Shown piece by piece: positions 7,771-16,954 of a stretch of 64,000 nt of DNA. Made by a program: the position numbers and the translations under genes. Numbering within the stretch: position 1 is the stretch's first letter; each line of letters begins with the position of its first letter. The notes beneath the pieces are model-generated. The model searched no databases. It saw only the letters and a list, made by a program, of their open reading frames with translations, and was not told the DNA's origin. Source of the DNA: JAJFJD01 sp965228695 (GTDB lineage: Bacteria; Pseudomonadota; Alphaproteobacteria; UBA8366); assembly GCA_965228695.1 (NCBI GenBank), contig CBDDIB010000001.1, positions 248,001 through 312,000 on the forward strand. The letters run 5' to 3'.

Positions 7771-8964
7771 ATGGACGGATCGCAGTCATCCAAACGAACC
7801 TACCGGGCGCAGACCAATCTGGTGCGCGGCGGGCTCGACCGATCCCCGCACCGGGAAACCGCCGAGGCGCTGTTCCTGACCTCGGGCTTCGTCTACGACC
7901 AGGCCGAAGACGCCGAGGCCGCCTTCAAGGGCGAATCCGACCGCTTCATCTATTCCCGCTACGGCAATCCGACGGTCGCCGCCTTCGAGGAACGGCTAAG
8001 GCTGCTGGAAGGCGCGGAATTCTGCACCGCCACGGCAAGCGGCATGTCGGCGGTGTTCACCTCGCTGATCGCCCTGCTGAAGGCGGGCGACCGGCTGGTC
8101 GCGTCACGGGCCCTGTTCGGTTCCTGCCATTACATCATCGCCGAGCTGCTGCCGCGCTACGGTGTCGAGACGGAATTCGTCGACGGCACCGATCTGGACC
8201 AGTGGGAGAAGGCGCTTTCCAAGCCGACCGACTGCGTCTTTCTCGAAACCCCGTCCAACCCGACATTGGAGATCATCGACCTCGGCAAGATTGCCGAACT
8301 GACCCACGCGGCGGGCGGCAAACTGGTGGTCGACAACGTGCTGGCGACGCCGGTGCTGCAGCATCCGCTGGATTTCGGCGCGGACATCATCGTCTACTCC
8401 GCGACCAAGCATATCGACGGACAGGGCCGCGCGCTCGGCGGTGCGATCCTGGGACAGCAGAGCTACTACGACGACAACCTGCAACCGTTGATCCGGCACA
8501 CGGGACCCGCCTGCAGCCCGTTCAACGCGTGGCTGCTGCTCAAGGGCCTGGAGACGCTGGACCTGCGGGTGGAGCGGCATTGCCTGAATGCGCAAGCGGT
8601 CGCCGAATTCCTGGAGACGCAGCCCGGCGTCAATCGCGTGCTCTATCCGGGCCTGGAGAGCCATCCGCAATACACCCTGGCGAAATGGCAGATGAAAAAA
8701 CCCGGCTCCGTGCTCGCCTTCGAGATCGACGGCGGCAAGGAGCGCGCCTACCGCATCCAAAACACGCTGGAGATCATCGACATCTCCAACAACCTGGGCG
8801 ACACGAAAAGCATCGTCACCCACCCGGCCACGACGACCCATCAACGCTTGCCGGAAGAGGAGCGCGAACGCCTCGGTATTTCCGAAGGATTGTTGCGTCT
8901 GTCGGTCGGGCTGGAGGATGTCGAGGACCTCAAAGAGGATCTGGCGCGCGCGCTGGCGGCGTAA
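7771..8964 (+). CDS. metZ: O-succinylhomoserine sulfhydrylase
   Basis: The 397-residue enzyme belongs to the Cys/Met-metabolism PLP family. The PLP lysine is Lys213 in YSATKHIDGQGR, and SRYGNPTVAAFEERL and ETPSNPTLEIIDL are family hallmarks. QTNLVRGGLDRSPHRETAEALFLTSGFVY at the N-terminus is characteristic of MetZ rather than cystathionine gamma-synthase. It converts O-succinylhomoserine and sulfide to homocysteine in methionine synthesis. The ATG follows GGAGGACGCA. Control by the SAM-II riboswitch and terminator immediately upstream strongly supports the assignment. Confidence 0.93.
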   Translation: MDGSQSSKRTYRAQTNLVRGGLDRSPHRETAEALFLTSGFVYDQAEDAEAAFKGESDRFIYSRYGNPTVAAFEERLRLLEGAEFCTATASGMSAVFTSLIALLKAGDRLVASRALFGSCHYIIAELLPRYGVETEFVDGTDLDQWEKALSKPTDCVFLETPSNPTLEIIDLGKIAELTHAAGGKLVVDNVLATPVLQHPLDFGADIIVYSATKHIDGQGRALGGAILGQQSYYDDNLQPLIRHTGPACSPFNAWLLLKGLETLDLRVERHCLNAQAVAEFLETQPGVNRVLYPGLESHPQYTLAKWQMKKPGSVLAFEIDGGKERAYRIQNTLEIIDISNNLGDTKSIVTHPATTTHQRLPEEERERLGISEGLLRLSVGLEDVEDLKEDLARALAA

Positions 8965-8980
8965 TCGCACCACAATCGGC

Positions 8981-9122
8981 GTCATTCCCGCGTGCGCGGG
9001 CATTACGCTTTTAGGTACCTACAGGCAGTCCTGTGTGCAGACTCATCCTTCGACAAGCTCAGGATGAGGAACCTTCTATTTAGCCACAACACTCGACCTC
9101 ATGCTGAGCCTGTCGAAGCATG
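8981..9122. repeat. Composite intergenic palindromic repeat, copy 1
   Basis: Two parts are seen. At 8984-9003 an imperfect hairpin, ATTCCCGC...GCGGGCAT, closes the metZ end. At 9045-9070 TCCTTCGACAAGCTCAGGA appears, and at 9099-9122 its inverted partner TGCTGAGCCTGTCGAAGCA, giving a stem of about 18 bp over a 30-nt spacer. The same composite recurs at 31625-31731. Dispersed repeats of this type (CCTTCGACAAGCTCAGG) are common between alphaproteobacterial genes. Part of it may terminate metZ transcripts. Confidence 0.8.
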
Positions 9123-9202
9123 TATTCGGATGGAGATTCGGCTGGCGGCGATGACCCGTGGCGGTATGATCGGGTCGCCCTGCCTATCGGAGTCCCGTCA
9201 CC

Positions 9203-10693
9203 ATGCCGTCCGTCACAGATAAGCCCCTGCGCGTCGCCGTCGCCGGATTCGCGCTCGAATCCGTTTCTTTCCTGCCGGGGGCGGCGAGCATCGCCGAATT
9301 CGAGGCCGTCACCTACCGTGGTGATGCCCTGACGAAAGGGCTGCGCGGCTCGCAATCGCCGGGCGGCGGATTCATCGACGTGCTCCACGCCGAAGGGATC
9401 GAGATCGTGCCGCTGACCTATGCAGACCTCGGCGCTGGCGGCAATGCGTCGGACGAGGCCTTCATCCACTACCGCGACGAAATCTGCGCCGGGCTTGAGA
9501 ACGTCCGAGACCGCATCGACGGCGCTTTGCTCTTTCTGCACGGCGCGATGACGACGCCGACCCGCACCGATCCGGAACAGGAATTCATGCAAGCCGTGCG
9601 GGCTGCCCTCGGCCCCGATATGCCGGTCATGGTGGCGTCGGACCTGCACGGCAACATCGACGCGCGGTTCGGCGATTTGGCGGACGGGCTGTTCGGTTAC
9701 CACTACTCGCCGCATACGGACATGGACGAGACGGGCCGCCGCGCCGCCCGCGCGCTGGTGCGGATGCTGCGCGGCGACATCGCGCCCGTCATGGCGATCC
9801 GCAAGCCCGACGTGATGCTGCCCAGCATCTTCACCGCCACGTCGATCCCGCCCCTGTCCGACATCGTCGCCGAGGGGTTCGCCTGGGAACGCGACCACGA
9901 CGCCATCGTCGACGTCTCGATCTTCTGCGGCTTCGCTTATGCCGACGTGCCGCAGGTCGGGTTCAGCGTGGTCGTGGTGGCGGACGGCGACCAGGCCCTG
10001 GCCGACCGGACCGCCGATGCCCTCGCGGATCGGATTTGGCAGGCCCGGGAGGACCTGCTGCACGAGGACATGGTGTCGGAGCTGCAGGACGGCGTCGCCC
10101 GCGCGATCGAGCTGTCGCGAACGGCGGCGCGGCCGGTCGTCCTGCTGGAACACGCGGACCGGATGAACGATTCGACCCATATTCTGAACGCGTTGACGAA
10201 ACATCCGGGACCGCGCGTCATGGTCCCCTACCTGTGGGACGGAGCCGCCGCGGAGCAGGCGATCGCGGCGGGCGAAGGCGCGGAAATCACGCTGCCGGTC
10301 GGCGGCGGCTCGTCGGACCGCGCCGGGCCGCCGGTCACGCTGACCGGGCGCGTCGTTTATGCCGGGGACAAGTCCTACCGCGGCACCGGCAAGATGTGGA
10401 ACGGCTACGAAATCCGCCTCGGCCCCACCGCCGTGATCGACACCGGCGACGTCGTCGTCTCAATCGTCTCGCGCTATGTCTTCGCCATCGACCTCGATCC
10501 GTTCACGCAATTCGGCTACGACATCGGCGATTTCGACATCGTGCTCTTGCGGTCGAAGACGCATTTCCGCGCGGTCTATGAGGACATCGCCGAGGCGATC
10601 ATCGTGGTCGACACGCCCGACTGGGGCCCCGCCGACCTGACGACCCTGCCTTACCGAAACGCACGCGCCGGACTCTTCCCGCTGGACAGGTAA
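9203..10693 (+). CDS. M81 family metallohydrolase (MlrC-like)
   Basis: The 496-residue protein has the M81/MlrC metal-site pattern ASDLHGNIDARF and HYSPHTDMDETGRRAARAL, and the C-terminal VVVSIVSRYVFAIDLDPFTQFG region of the MlrC C-domain. MlrC is named from microcystin degradation, but most relatives lie near peptide transport or amide metabolism genes. Unlike the second M81 protein (18588-20090), it lacks the usual N-terminal HETNTF and has LESVSF instead, so it may form a distinct subfamily. An aminotransferase follows 50 bp downstream, likely in the same transcript. Confidence 0.85.
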   Translation: MPSVTDKPLRVAVAGFALESVSFLPGAASIAEFEAVTYRGDALTKGLRGSQSPGGGFIDVLHAEGIEIVPLTYADLGAGGNASDEAFIHYRDEICAGLENVRDRIDGALLFLHGAMTTPTRTDPEQEFMQAVRAALGPDMPVMVASDLHGNIDARFGDLADGLFGYHYSPHTDMDETGRRAARALVRMLRGDIAPVMAIRKPDVMLPSIFTATSIPPLSDIVAEGFAWERDHDAIVDVSIFCGFAYADVPQVGFSVVVVADGDQALADRTADALADRIWQAREDLLHEDMVSELQDGVARAIELSRTAARPVVLLEHADRMNDSTHILNALTKHPGPRVMVPYLWDGAAAEQAIAAGEGAEITLPVGGGSSDRAGPPVTLTGRVVYAGDKSYRGTGKMWNGYEIRLGPTAVIDTGDVVVSIVSRYVFAIDLDPFTQFGYDIGDFDIVLLRSKTHFRAVYEDIAEAIIVVDTPDWGPADLTTLPYRNARAGLFPLDR

Positions 10694-10743
10694 CGCCGAT
10701 CCGCGTTCCAATACCCGATAGGGTGTAAGGAAAGGGTACGGCA

Positions 10744-12126
10744 ATGACCAAGGATTTCTCGTTTTCCAACCGGCATATCGATCTGATGGAGCGCGATGCC
10801 AAGACCGTGTTCGGCTGGCGTTACGAACCGCGCATCATCCTGGAGAGCGGCAAGGGCGTCTTCGTCACCGATGTTGACGGAAACGACTATTACGACCTGA
10901 CCGCCGGCATGATGTGCATGGTGCTGGGCCATTCGCATCCGGAATTGACCGAAACGATCCGCGAACAGGCCGGCAAGCTGGTCCATGAATCGTCCTGGTA
11001 CTCGAACCCCTGGGCGGTCGAGTTCGCGGAGCTGATCACCAGCACCTTGCCCGGCAACCTGAAGGTCGTGAACTTCGCCGTTACCGGGTCGGAAGCGAAC
11101 GAGATCGCCATGCGCATTGCGATCGCCAAGACCGGCAAGCATGACATCGTCTCGGTGCTGCGCGGCCTGCACGGCGGGTCGCTCGCGGTCGAGGCGGTGA
11201 CCAGCGTCGGCGGCGAACGCAAGGGCGGCCTCGGCCCGTTGATGATGCCCGCGCGGTCGAACGCGATCCTCGCCCCCTTCTGTTTCCGCTGCCCGGTGAA
11301 CCTGGAGTATCCGTCCTGCGACATCGACTGCCTGAAGCTCAGCGAAGACATGATGGAGCATATGACCAGCAAATCGGTCGCGGGAATCATCGCCGAATCG
11401 ATCCTGGTGCCGGGCGGTATGATCGTCCCGCCGGACGAATGGCTGCCGCGTATGCGGAAGTTGGCCGACGATTGGGGATCACTGCTGATCCTGGACGAGG
11501 CGCAATTGGCGCCCGCCCGCACCGGCAAGCTCTGGGCCTTCGAGCACAACGACGTGATGCCCGACATCGTCACCTTCGCCAAGGGGATGTCGGTCGGCCT
11601 CGCGATCTGCGGCACGGTCACGACGCCGGAAATCGCCGAGGAAGTCGCGGGCGACGCGGGCCTGCCCTGGGCCGGCACCTATCCCGCCGACCCGCTGCCG
11701 TCGGCGGTCGCGCTGAAGAGCCTGCAGATCGTGCTGCGCGACGACCTGGCGGCCCGCGCCGAGAAGCTCGGCGCAATCCTGCGCGGGAAACTCGACGGCC
11801 TGAAGGAACGCTACGAATGCATCGGCGATATCCGCGGCAAGGGCCTGTATCAGATGCTCGACATCGTCACCGACAAGCAGAGCAAGACGCCCGACTACGC
11901 CATGGCCGAGCGGTTCCGCTACAACGCGGCGATGGAAGGCGTGATCACGATCTGCGTGAAGAACTACATGCGCGTGTCGCCGCCGCTGATCATCACCGAG
12001 GCGGAGATCGACGACGTGGTCGGCCGCCTCGAAACCGCCTTGAAACGCGCGGTCGCGGGCTATCCGGAGGATATCGATTTCTCGGCGTCGAGTTCGCTCG
12101 CCGCCCGGCCCGCCGCCGCGGAATAA
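10744..12126 (+). CDS. Class III PLP aminotransferase / 2,2-dialkylglycine decarboxylase-like
   Basis: The 460-residue protein is a fold-type I class III enzyme. FVTDVDGNDYYDLTAGMM opens the core, LLILDEAQLAPARTG carries the PLP-ring Asp, and FAKGMSVGLAICG carries the Schiff-base lysine (Lys280). The overall order and length resemble aspartate aminotransferase family and 2,2-dialkylglycine decarboxylase proteins. A Cys-rich insertion near residues 180-200 (FCFRCPVNLEYPSCDIDC) is unusual among aminotransferases and could bind a metal. The ATG follows AAGGAAAGGG. The gene ends one base before the opposing CoA ligase stop. Confidence 0.8.
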   Translation: MTKDFSFSNRHIDLMERDAKTVFGWRYEPRIILESGKGVFVTDVDGNDYYDLTAGMMCMVLGHSHPELTETIREQAGKLVHESSWYSNPWAVEFAELITSTLPGNLKVVNFAVTGSEANEIAMRIAIAKTGKHDIVSVLRGLHGGSLAVEAVTSVGGERKGGLGPLMMPARSNAILAPFCFRCPVNLEYPSCDIDCLKLSEDMMEHMTSKSVAGIIAESILVPGGMIVPPDEWLPRMRKLADDWGSLLILDEAQLAPARTGKLWAFEHNDVMPDIVTFAKGMSVGLAICGTVTTPEIAEEVAGDAGLPWAGTYPADPLPSAVALKSLQIVLRDDLAARAEKLGAILRGKLDGLKERYECIGDIRGKGLYQMLDIVTDKQSKTPDYAMAERFRYNAAMEGVITICVKNYMRVSPPLIITEAEIDDVVGRLETALKRAVAGYPEDIDFSASSSLAARPAAAE

Positions 12127-14292
12127 CTATCCGTTCCGCGCGGCGACGAAGGCTTCGTAGCGGCTGACCGCGGCCAGCGCAAAGGCCGTGTTGCTCAACT
12201 CGTCATAGACGGGGATACCCACGTCGAGGGCGCGCTGACGGTATTTCTGTTTGCTTTCCTCGATATCCGGCGCCCCGCTGGAGCGTAGGACCAGCGCGAA
12301 ATGCGCCTGACCCGGATATTTCTCCTGCACCCGTTCCGCCGCGGTGATCAGATTGTCGAGCGGATCGATCGGCCCGCGCCCGACGAAGGCGGCGAGGTTG
12401 AGATGCATCACCAGCGCCTCGGGTTTCGCGTTGGCGTAGATCACGTCGAGGATCTTCTCGGCGATCCGGCCCTCTTCCTGCTGCATGGTTCCGACCGGCG
12501 CATCGACCGGATTGGCAATGCTGGTGCCGGGCGGCAGGTCCAGGGCTTCGAGCCCTTTGTAGGCCGCTTTGCCGAACGGGTCGATGTCGAGCCCGTGGCG
12601 ATAGAAGAAGTCGGTCGCCAGCACGCTGGTGCCGCCGCCGTTGCCGAACAGGGCGACCTGCGATGTCGCCTTGTCGCGGCGCGGCGTCAGCGTCTGGAAG
12701 GCCAATAGAATATCGAGGAACTCGTCCAGCGTTTCCGCCAGCACGCAGCCGGTCTGCTGCGACAGCGCGACCCAGACTCGGTCGTCGCCCGCCAGCGACC
12801 CCGTATGCGACGCCGCCGCCGCGAGACCTTTCTGCGTGCGGCCGCCTTTCAGGATCACGACGGGCTTCTCGGCGTTGTTCTTCCGCAGCACGTCGAACAG
12901 GCGGCGGCCGTCGCGGATGCCTTCGACATACATGCCGACCACCTTGGTCGCGGAATCCGCCAGATAGAATTCCAGCAGATCGTTCGGCCCCAGATCCGCG
13001 CTGTTGCCGACCGTGACCAGGCCGCTGAACCGGATGCCGCGCCGCCCGCCGCGCGTGATGATATCGGTGCCGAGCCCGCCGCTCTGCGAGATGACGCCCA
13101 CGGTCCCGAGGTCCTTCGGCGGAGCCACCGGGAAGGTCACCTTGCCGCGCGGCGAATACATGCCGAGGCAGTTCGGCCCCAACACCCGGACGCCGCCCTT
13201 CCGGGCCGACGCCACCAGATCCGCTTCCAGATCCACGCCATGCGCGACCTCGGCGAATCCGCTGGAAATCACCTGCGCGAAACGCACCCGGTTCTCCATG
13301 CTTGCGAGGACCGGCGGCACGTTCGCCGCGCCCACGGCGATGTAGCAATAATCCGCCGGTGTCGGCATGTCGGCAAAAGACGGGTAGGCCTTCAGACCTT
13401 CGACTTCATCGGCCTTGGGATGGATCGGGTAGATCGGCTTGTCGAAGCCGAAATTGTTCATGCGCTGTATGAAGGTGTTGGCGATGGTGACGCCGGTGCT
13501 CGACGCGCCGACCACGGCGATCGCGTCCGGTGCGAACAGCTTTTCGAAATCGCCGGGCTCGGCAGGGTCGCCATCCTGCGATGCCTCGCCGTCTTCCTCG
13601 CGGAGAATGAACCGCGCATCGACCGCGACCGCCCCGTCCGCCGAGACGATCAACGGGTTGACGTCCACTTCGGCGAGATCGTCGCGCAACTCCATCAGCA
13701 TGCCGCCCTCGCCGCCGAGCTTGAGCAGCACGTCGACGATGGCCTTCCGGGACACCGCTTCCTGTCCGCGTACGCCGTCGAGCAAGGCGCTGCCACGCAG
13801 CTCGTCGAGCATCGAGAAGGCGTCCCGCTCCGTGATGGGGCAGAGGCGAAACGCGACATCCGCCAGCACTTCGACGAAGATGCCGCCCAAACCGACCATG
13901 ATCATCGGGCCGAACTGCGGATCGCGCACCGCGCCGACCACGACTTCTTGACCTTTCGGCGCCATTTCCTCGACCAGATAGCCGTCGATCTTGCGGCCGT
14001 TGATCCCCGGCGCTTCGGCCATGGTTTCGATCGCCGCCTTCACGTCGGCAGCGGATTGGAGATTGATCTGCACGCCGCCGGCATCGCTCTTGTGCAGAAT
14101 TTCCTCGGACATCACTTTGGCAACGACCGGAAAGGACAGCCCCTCGATTTGCGCGGCTGCCGCTGCATCGGCGATCACGACGGATTGCGGCACGGCGATG
14201 CCGCACCCGGACAGCAGCTGCTTTCCCGTTTCCTCATCCAGCGCCTGACGCCCGTTGCGCCGGGCATCCGCAATGATCGATTTAGCGTCCAT
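12127..14292 (-). CDS. NDP-forming acyl-CoA synthetase, ATP-grasp domain first
   Basis: The 721-residue protein fuses an ATP-grasp domain (about residues 1-225: SFPVVAKVMSEEILHKSDAGGV, GPMIMVGLGGIFVEVL) to a CoA-binding domain (about 250-350: FAPDAIAVVGASSTGVTIANTF) and succinyl-CoA-ligase-like domains. The phosphorylated histidine is His496 in AASHTGSLAG. Such enzymes interconvert acyl-CoA and acid with ATP/ADP. Domain order here is beta-alpha, the reverse of the 27159-29324 paralogue. It shares its stop region with the convergent aminotransferase. The acid substrate is unknown; neighbours suggest acyl-CoA catabolism. Confidence 0.85.
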   Translation of the reverse strand: MDAKSIIADARRNGRQALDEETGKQLLSGCGIAVPQSVVIADAAAAAQIEGLSFPVVAKVMSEEILHKSDAGGVQINLQSAADVKAAIETMAEAPGINGRKIDGYLVEEMAPKGQEVVVGAVRDPQFGPMIMVGLGGIFVEVLADVAFRLCPITERDAFSMLDELRGSALLDGVRGQEAVSRKAIVDVLLKLGGEGGMLMELRDDLAEVDVNPLIVSADGAVAVDARFILREEDGEASQDGDPAEPGDFEKLFAPDAIAVVGASSTGVTIANTFIQRMNNFGFDKPIYPIHPKADEVEGLKAYPSFADMPTPADYCYIAVGAANVPPVLASMENRVRFAQVISSGFAEVAHGVDLEADLVASARKGGVRVLGPNCLGMYSPRGKVTFPVAPPKDLGTVGVISQSGGLGTDIITRGGRRGIRFSGLVTVGNSADLGPNDLLEFYLADSATKVVGMYVEGIRDGRRLFDVLRKNNAEKPVVILKGGRTQKGLAAAASHTGSLAGDDRVWVALSQQTGCVLAETLDEFLDILLAFQTLTPRRDKATSQVALFGNGGGTSVLATDFFYRHGLDIDPFGKAAYKGLEALDLPPGTSIANPVDAPVGTMQQEEGRIAEKILDVIYANAKPEALVMHLNLAAFVGRGPIDPLDNLITAAERVQEKYPGQAHFALVLRSSGAPDIEESKQKYRQRALDVGIPVYDELSNTAFALAAVSRYEAFVAARNG

Positions 14293-14440
14293 TCTCGTTC
14301 TTCTTGCAATGGGGTCAGGTGACGGTGGGCTAGGTCCGCACGGTATGCGCGCCGCGGGCGACGCCGAGCCTGTAACTGTTAAGGATCGACGGGCGGATCA
14401 TACACATCGCCGGGCAACACGGCGAGTCGGACGGGCGGCG

Positions 14441-15226
14441 TTAGCGCCCGACGAAGTTGGGCTTGCGCTTCTCCATGAAGGCGGCCCGGCCTTCCTCATA
14501 ATCTTGGCTGTGATTGGCGGCATCGACGAGTTGATCGCACAGGTCCAGGTCGCGGTCGGCGGGATCCTTCACAATTTCGGCCACGCTCGTCTTCAAGGCG
14601 CGCATGGTCATCGGGGCGTTGCCGGCGATGGTTTCCGCGTATTCCCGGACATACCGGTCGAGGTCGTCCGCCGGCACCACTCGGTCGACCAGCCCCATGT
14701 CGCGGGCCTCCTCGGCCGAGAACTGGCGCGCCGTGTAGAAGATTTCCTTCGCGAAGGACGGCCCGACCACGTCCACCAGCTTGCGGATGCCCGCATAGTC
14801 GTATCCAAGGCCCAGCTTGGCCGCCGGTATGGCAAACCGCGAATTGTCCGAGCAGATGCGGATATCGCACGCCAGCGCCGTCGCCACGCCGCCGCCGATG
14901 CAGTAGCCGCGGATTTTGGCGATCGTCGGCTTCGGTGCCTCGATCAGCTTCTTCCGCGCTTCCGTCGTGCGGGCATGATACAACTCCTCCGCCTCGGCGT
15001 TGGCGCGCTCGTCCTCGAATTTCGAGATATCGGCACCGGACACGAAGGCCTTTCCGCCCGCGCCGGTCACGACAATCGCGCGGACCGCGTCGTCGGCCAC
15101 GAAGTCGGTCATTATCTCCGCTGCCGCGGCCCACATATCGCTCGAAACCGCGTTATGACGGGCTGGATTATTGAAGGTCATCGTGGCCACGGGCGGCGAT
15201 TTCTCCGCCAGCATTTTATCCGTCAA
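14441..15226 (-). CDS. Enoyl-CoA hydratase/isomerase family protein
   Basis: The 261-residue crotonase-fold protein contains ATMTFNNPARHNAVSSDMW, the oxyanion-hole loop FVSGADISKFEDERA and IRGYCIGGGVATALACDIRI. The first acidic catalytic position seen in classical enoyl-CoA hydratases is not clear, so isomerase or hydrolase activity is also possible. It lies between the nitroreductase remnant (upstream) and the acyl-CoA synthetase (downstream), all on the minus strand, and may form an acyl-CoA catabolic operon with them. Confidence 0.85.
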   Translation of the reverse strand: MTDKMLAEKSPPVATMTFNNPARHNAVSSDMWAAAAEIMTDFVADDAVRAIVVTGAGGKAFVSGADISKFEDERANAEAEELYHARTTEARKKLIEAPKPTIAKIRGYCIGGGVATALACDIRICSDNSRFAIPAAKLGLGYDYAGIRKLVDVVGPSFAKEIFYTARQFSAEEARDMGLVDRVVPADDLDRYVREYAETIAGNAPMTMRALKTSVAEIVKDPADRDLDLCDQLVDAANHSQDYEEGRAAFMEKRKPNFVGR

Positions 15227-15303
15227 ATCCTTGTACTCCCGCGTTTTCGCATTGTTCGTCGGCAGCGATTCTTAGCGGCCCGCCGCCGTCAGGTCCAGCG
15301 GCG

Positions 15304-16141
15304 CTAGCCCAGCTTGAACCCGTGTTTGCTCAAGAAATCCCGGAACCCGGGCCGTTCCGGCAGCGAAAGCTGCCGGGTCACGTTCTCCGACCAAGGGCAG
15401 TAGTCGAGCGCGCCGTATCTGTCCACGTGCCGCTGCTTGGCTTCCGGCAGCGGGGTGTGCGCGTGCCGCCTTTGATCGTAGGACTCCCACGTCCGCCGGC
15501 ATGTTGCTTTCGTCGTACCGGTCGGTATGAATCACGACCGATTGCGGCAGGCGCAGCGAAATGCGCGGCGTGGGGAATTTGGGCCAGCCGACCGCCAACC
15601 CGGCGATCGGGAAGACCCCTTCCGGCAGGCCCAACAGCTCACAGGTCTCGTCGATCTTGTTGCGGATCTGACTGATCGGGCAGGTGCCGAGGCCCGCCGC
15701 CTCGGCTGCGTTGATGAAGCACTGCATCGCGACGGCGGCGTCGATGATGCCGTTCATGAAGGTATCGACATTGTCGTTCTGATGATCGTGGCCCCGGATG
15801 CCGGCGAGTTTGCGAATTCGATGGATGTCGGCGCAAAAAACCAGGAAGACCGGGGCATTTGGCGGCCAGTCCATGCCGCCGCCCTGATCGCTTAACTTCT
15901 GGCGCAGATCCGCGTCCTTGACCACGATGATCGAGTATTGCTGCAGGTCGGATTTGGTCGGGGCCGATTGCGCGCAGGCGAGCAGGACCTGCAACAGGTC
16001 GTCGGTGACCGGATCGTCAGTGTAGTGCCGCTGCGAACCCCGGCTCAGGATCCCCGCGAGAGTACCTTCCGCCGCCATGTCCGCGCCGCAATCCAGCTCA
16101 ATTCCGTATCGTCCCGCCACCAGTTCCTTCAAACTGCTCAT
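15304..16141 (-). pseudogene. Nitroreductase family protein, frameshifted near the C-terminus
   Basis: From ATG 16141 (SD GAGG) the frame reads MSSLKELVAGRYGIELD and an FMN-dependent nitroreductase core: SRGSQRHYTDD, AQSAPTKSDLQQYSIIVV, AAEAAGLGTCPISQIRN and GLAVGWPKFPTPRISLRLP. After MPADV the frame turns into unrelated Ala/Arg-rich sequence and runs to 15272. A one-base shift at the CCC run 15486-15488 restores the natural ending: ESYDQRRHAHTPLPEAK, then LDYCPWSENVTRQLSLPERP and FLSKHGFKLG, stopping at 15304. One extra base in that run, real or a sequencing error, breaks the gene. Confidence 0.85.
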
Positions 16142-16234
16142 CGGTCGTCGCCTCTTCGTTCGGTGCTCATTTGACTCGTGTATTCGCACACAAGGTACAC
16201 TAACGGCAACTGCAACCCCTTAGGCGGAAACACC

Positions 16235-16939
16235 ATGCCCGACCGCATCCCCCTCGTCCTCGGCCCCGGCCTCATGAACGACAAACGGCTTTGGGAACAT
16301 CAATTCGACCATCTCGCCGACATCGCCGATATGACGATGGTGGACACGACCAAAGACAACTCGCTGGTCGATATGGCGAAGCGCATGCTCGACGCGGCGC
16401 CGCCGACATTCGCCTATGCCGGGCTGTCGATGGGCGGGTATATGGCCTTCGAGATGATGCGGATGGCACCGGAACGCGTCATCAAATTGGCGCTGCTCGA
16501 CACCTCGGCGCGCGACGATCCGCCGGAACGCACTGCGGTCCGCGAGGAATTCATTGCACTCGCCGAAGCCGGCGACTACGACACCGTCAAGAAGAACTCG
16601 CTCCCGATCCTGCTGCACCCCGACCGCGTGGAGGACTCGACCTATGTCGACATCGCCTACGGCATGGCCGACCGGATCGGCGCTGAAGTCTTCATCCAGC
16701 AAATGACCGCGATCAAGAATCGGCGCGACAGCCGGCCCATCCTGGGGGATATCGATACACCGACGACGGTGATCTGCGGCCGGCAGGATCAGGGAACGCC
16801 GCTGGAGGTCAGCGAGGAAATGGCCGAGATGATCCCCAACGCCCGGCTTTGCGTGGTGGAGGATTGCGGCCATCTCTCGACCATCGAACAGCCGGAAGCC
16901 GTCACCGCCCTGATGCGTGATTGGCTGACCTACGACTGA
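16235..16939 (+). CDS. Alpha/beta hydrolase
   Basis: ATG 16235 gives MPDRIPLVLGPGLMNDKRLW, the usual hydrolase beginning with the oxyanion-hole region; a longer frame from 16178 adds an improbable leader. The 234-residue protein has the nucleophile elbow GLSMGGYMAF (Ser65), the acid region VICGRQDQGTP and the final His in CGHLSTIEQPEAV, so the catalytic triad is complete. The substrate is unknown (esterase, lactonase or C-C hydrolase). It is divergent from the broken nitroreductase with 93 bp between starts. Confidence 0.85.
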   Translation: MPDRIPLVLGPGLMNDKRLWEHQFDHLADIADMTMVDTTKDNSLVDMAKRMLDAAPPTFAYAGLSMGGYMAFEMMRMAPERVIKLALLDTSARDDPPERTAVREEFIALAEAGDYDTVKKNSLPILLHPDRVEDSTYVDIAYGMADRIGAEVFIQQMTAIKNRRDSRPILGDIDTPTTVICGRQDQGTPLEVSEEMAEMIPNARLCVVEDCGHLSTIEQPEAVTALMRDWLTYD

Positions 16940-16954
16940 GCGGATTACGCCGGT

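Noticed and set aside
10890..11678. A minus-strand 262-codon frame opposite the aminotransferase
   Set aside because: Ser/Arg-rich sequence without motifs; antisense shadow of a conserved PLP enzyme.
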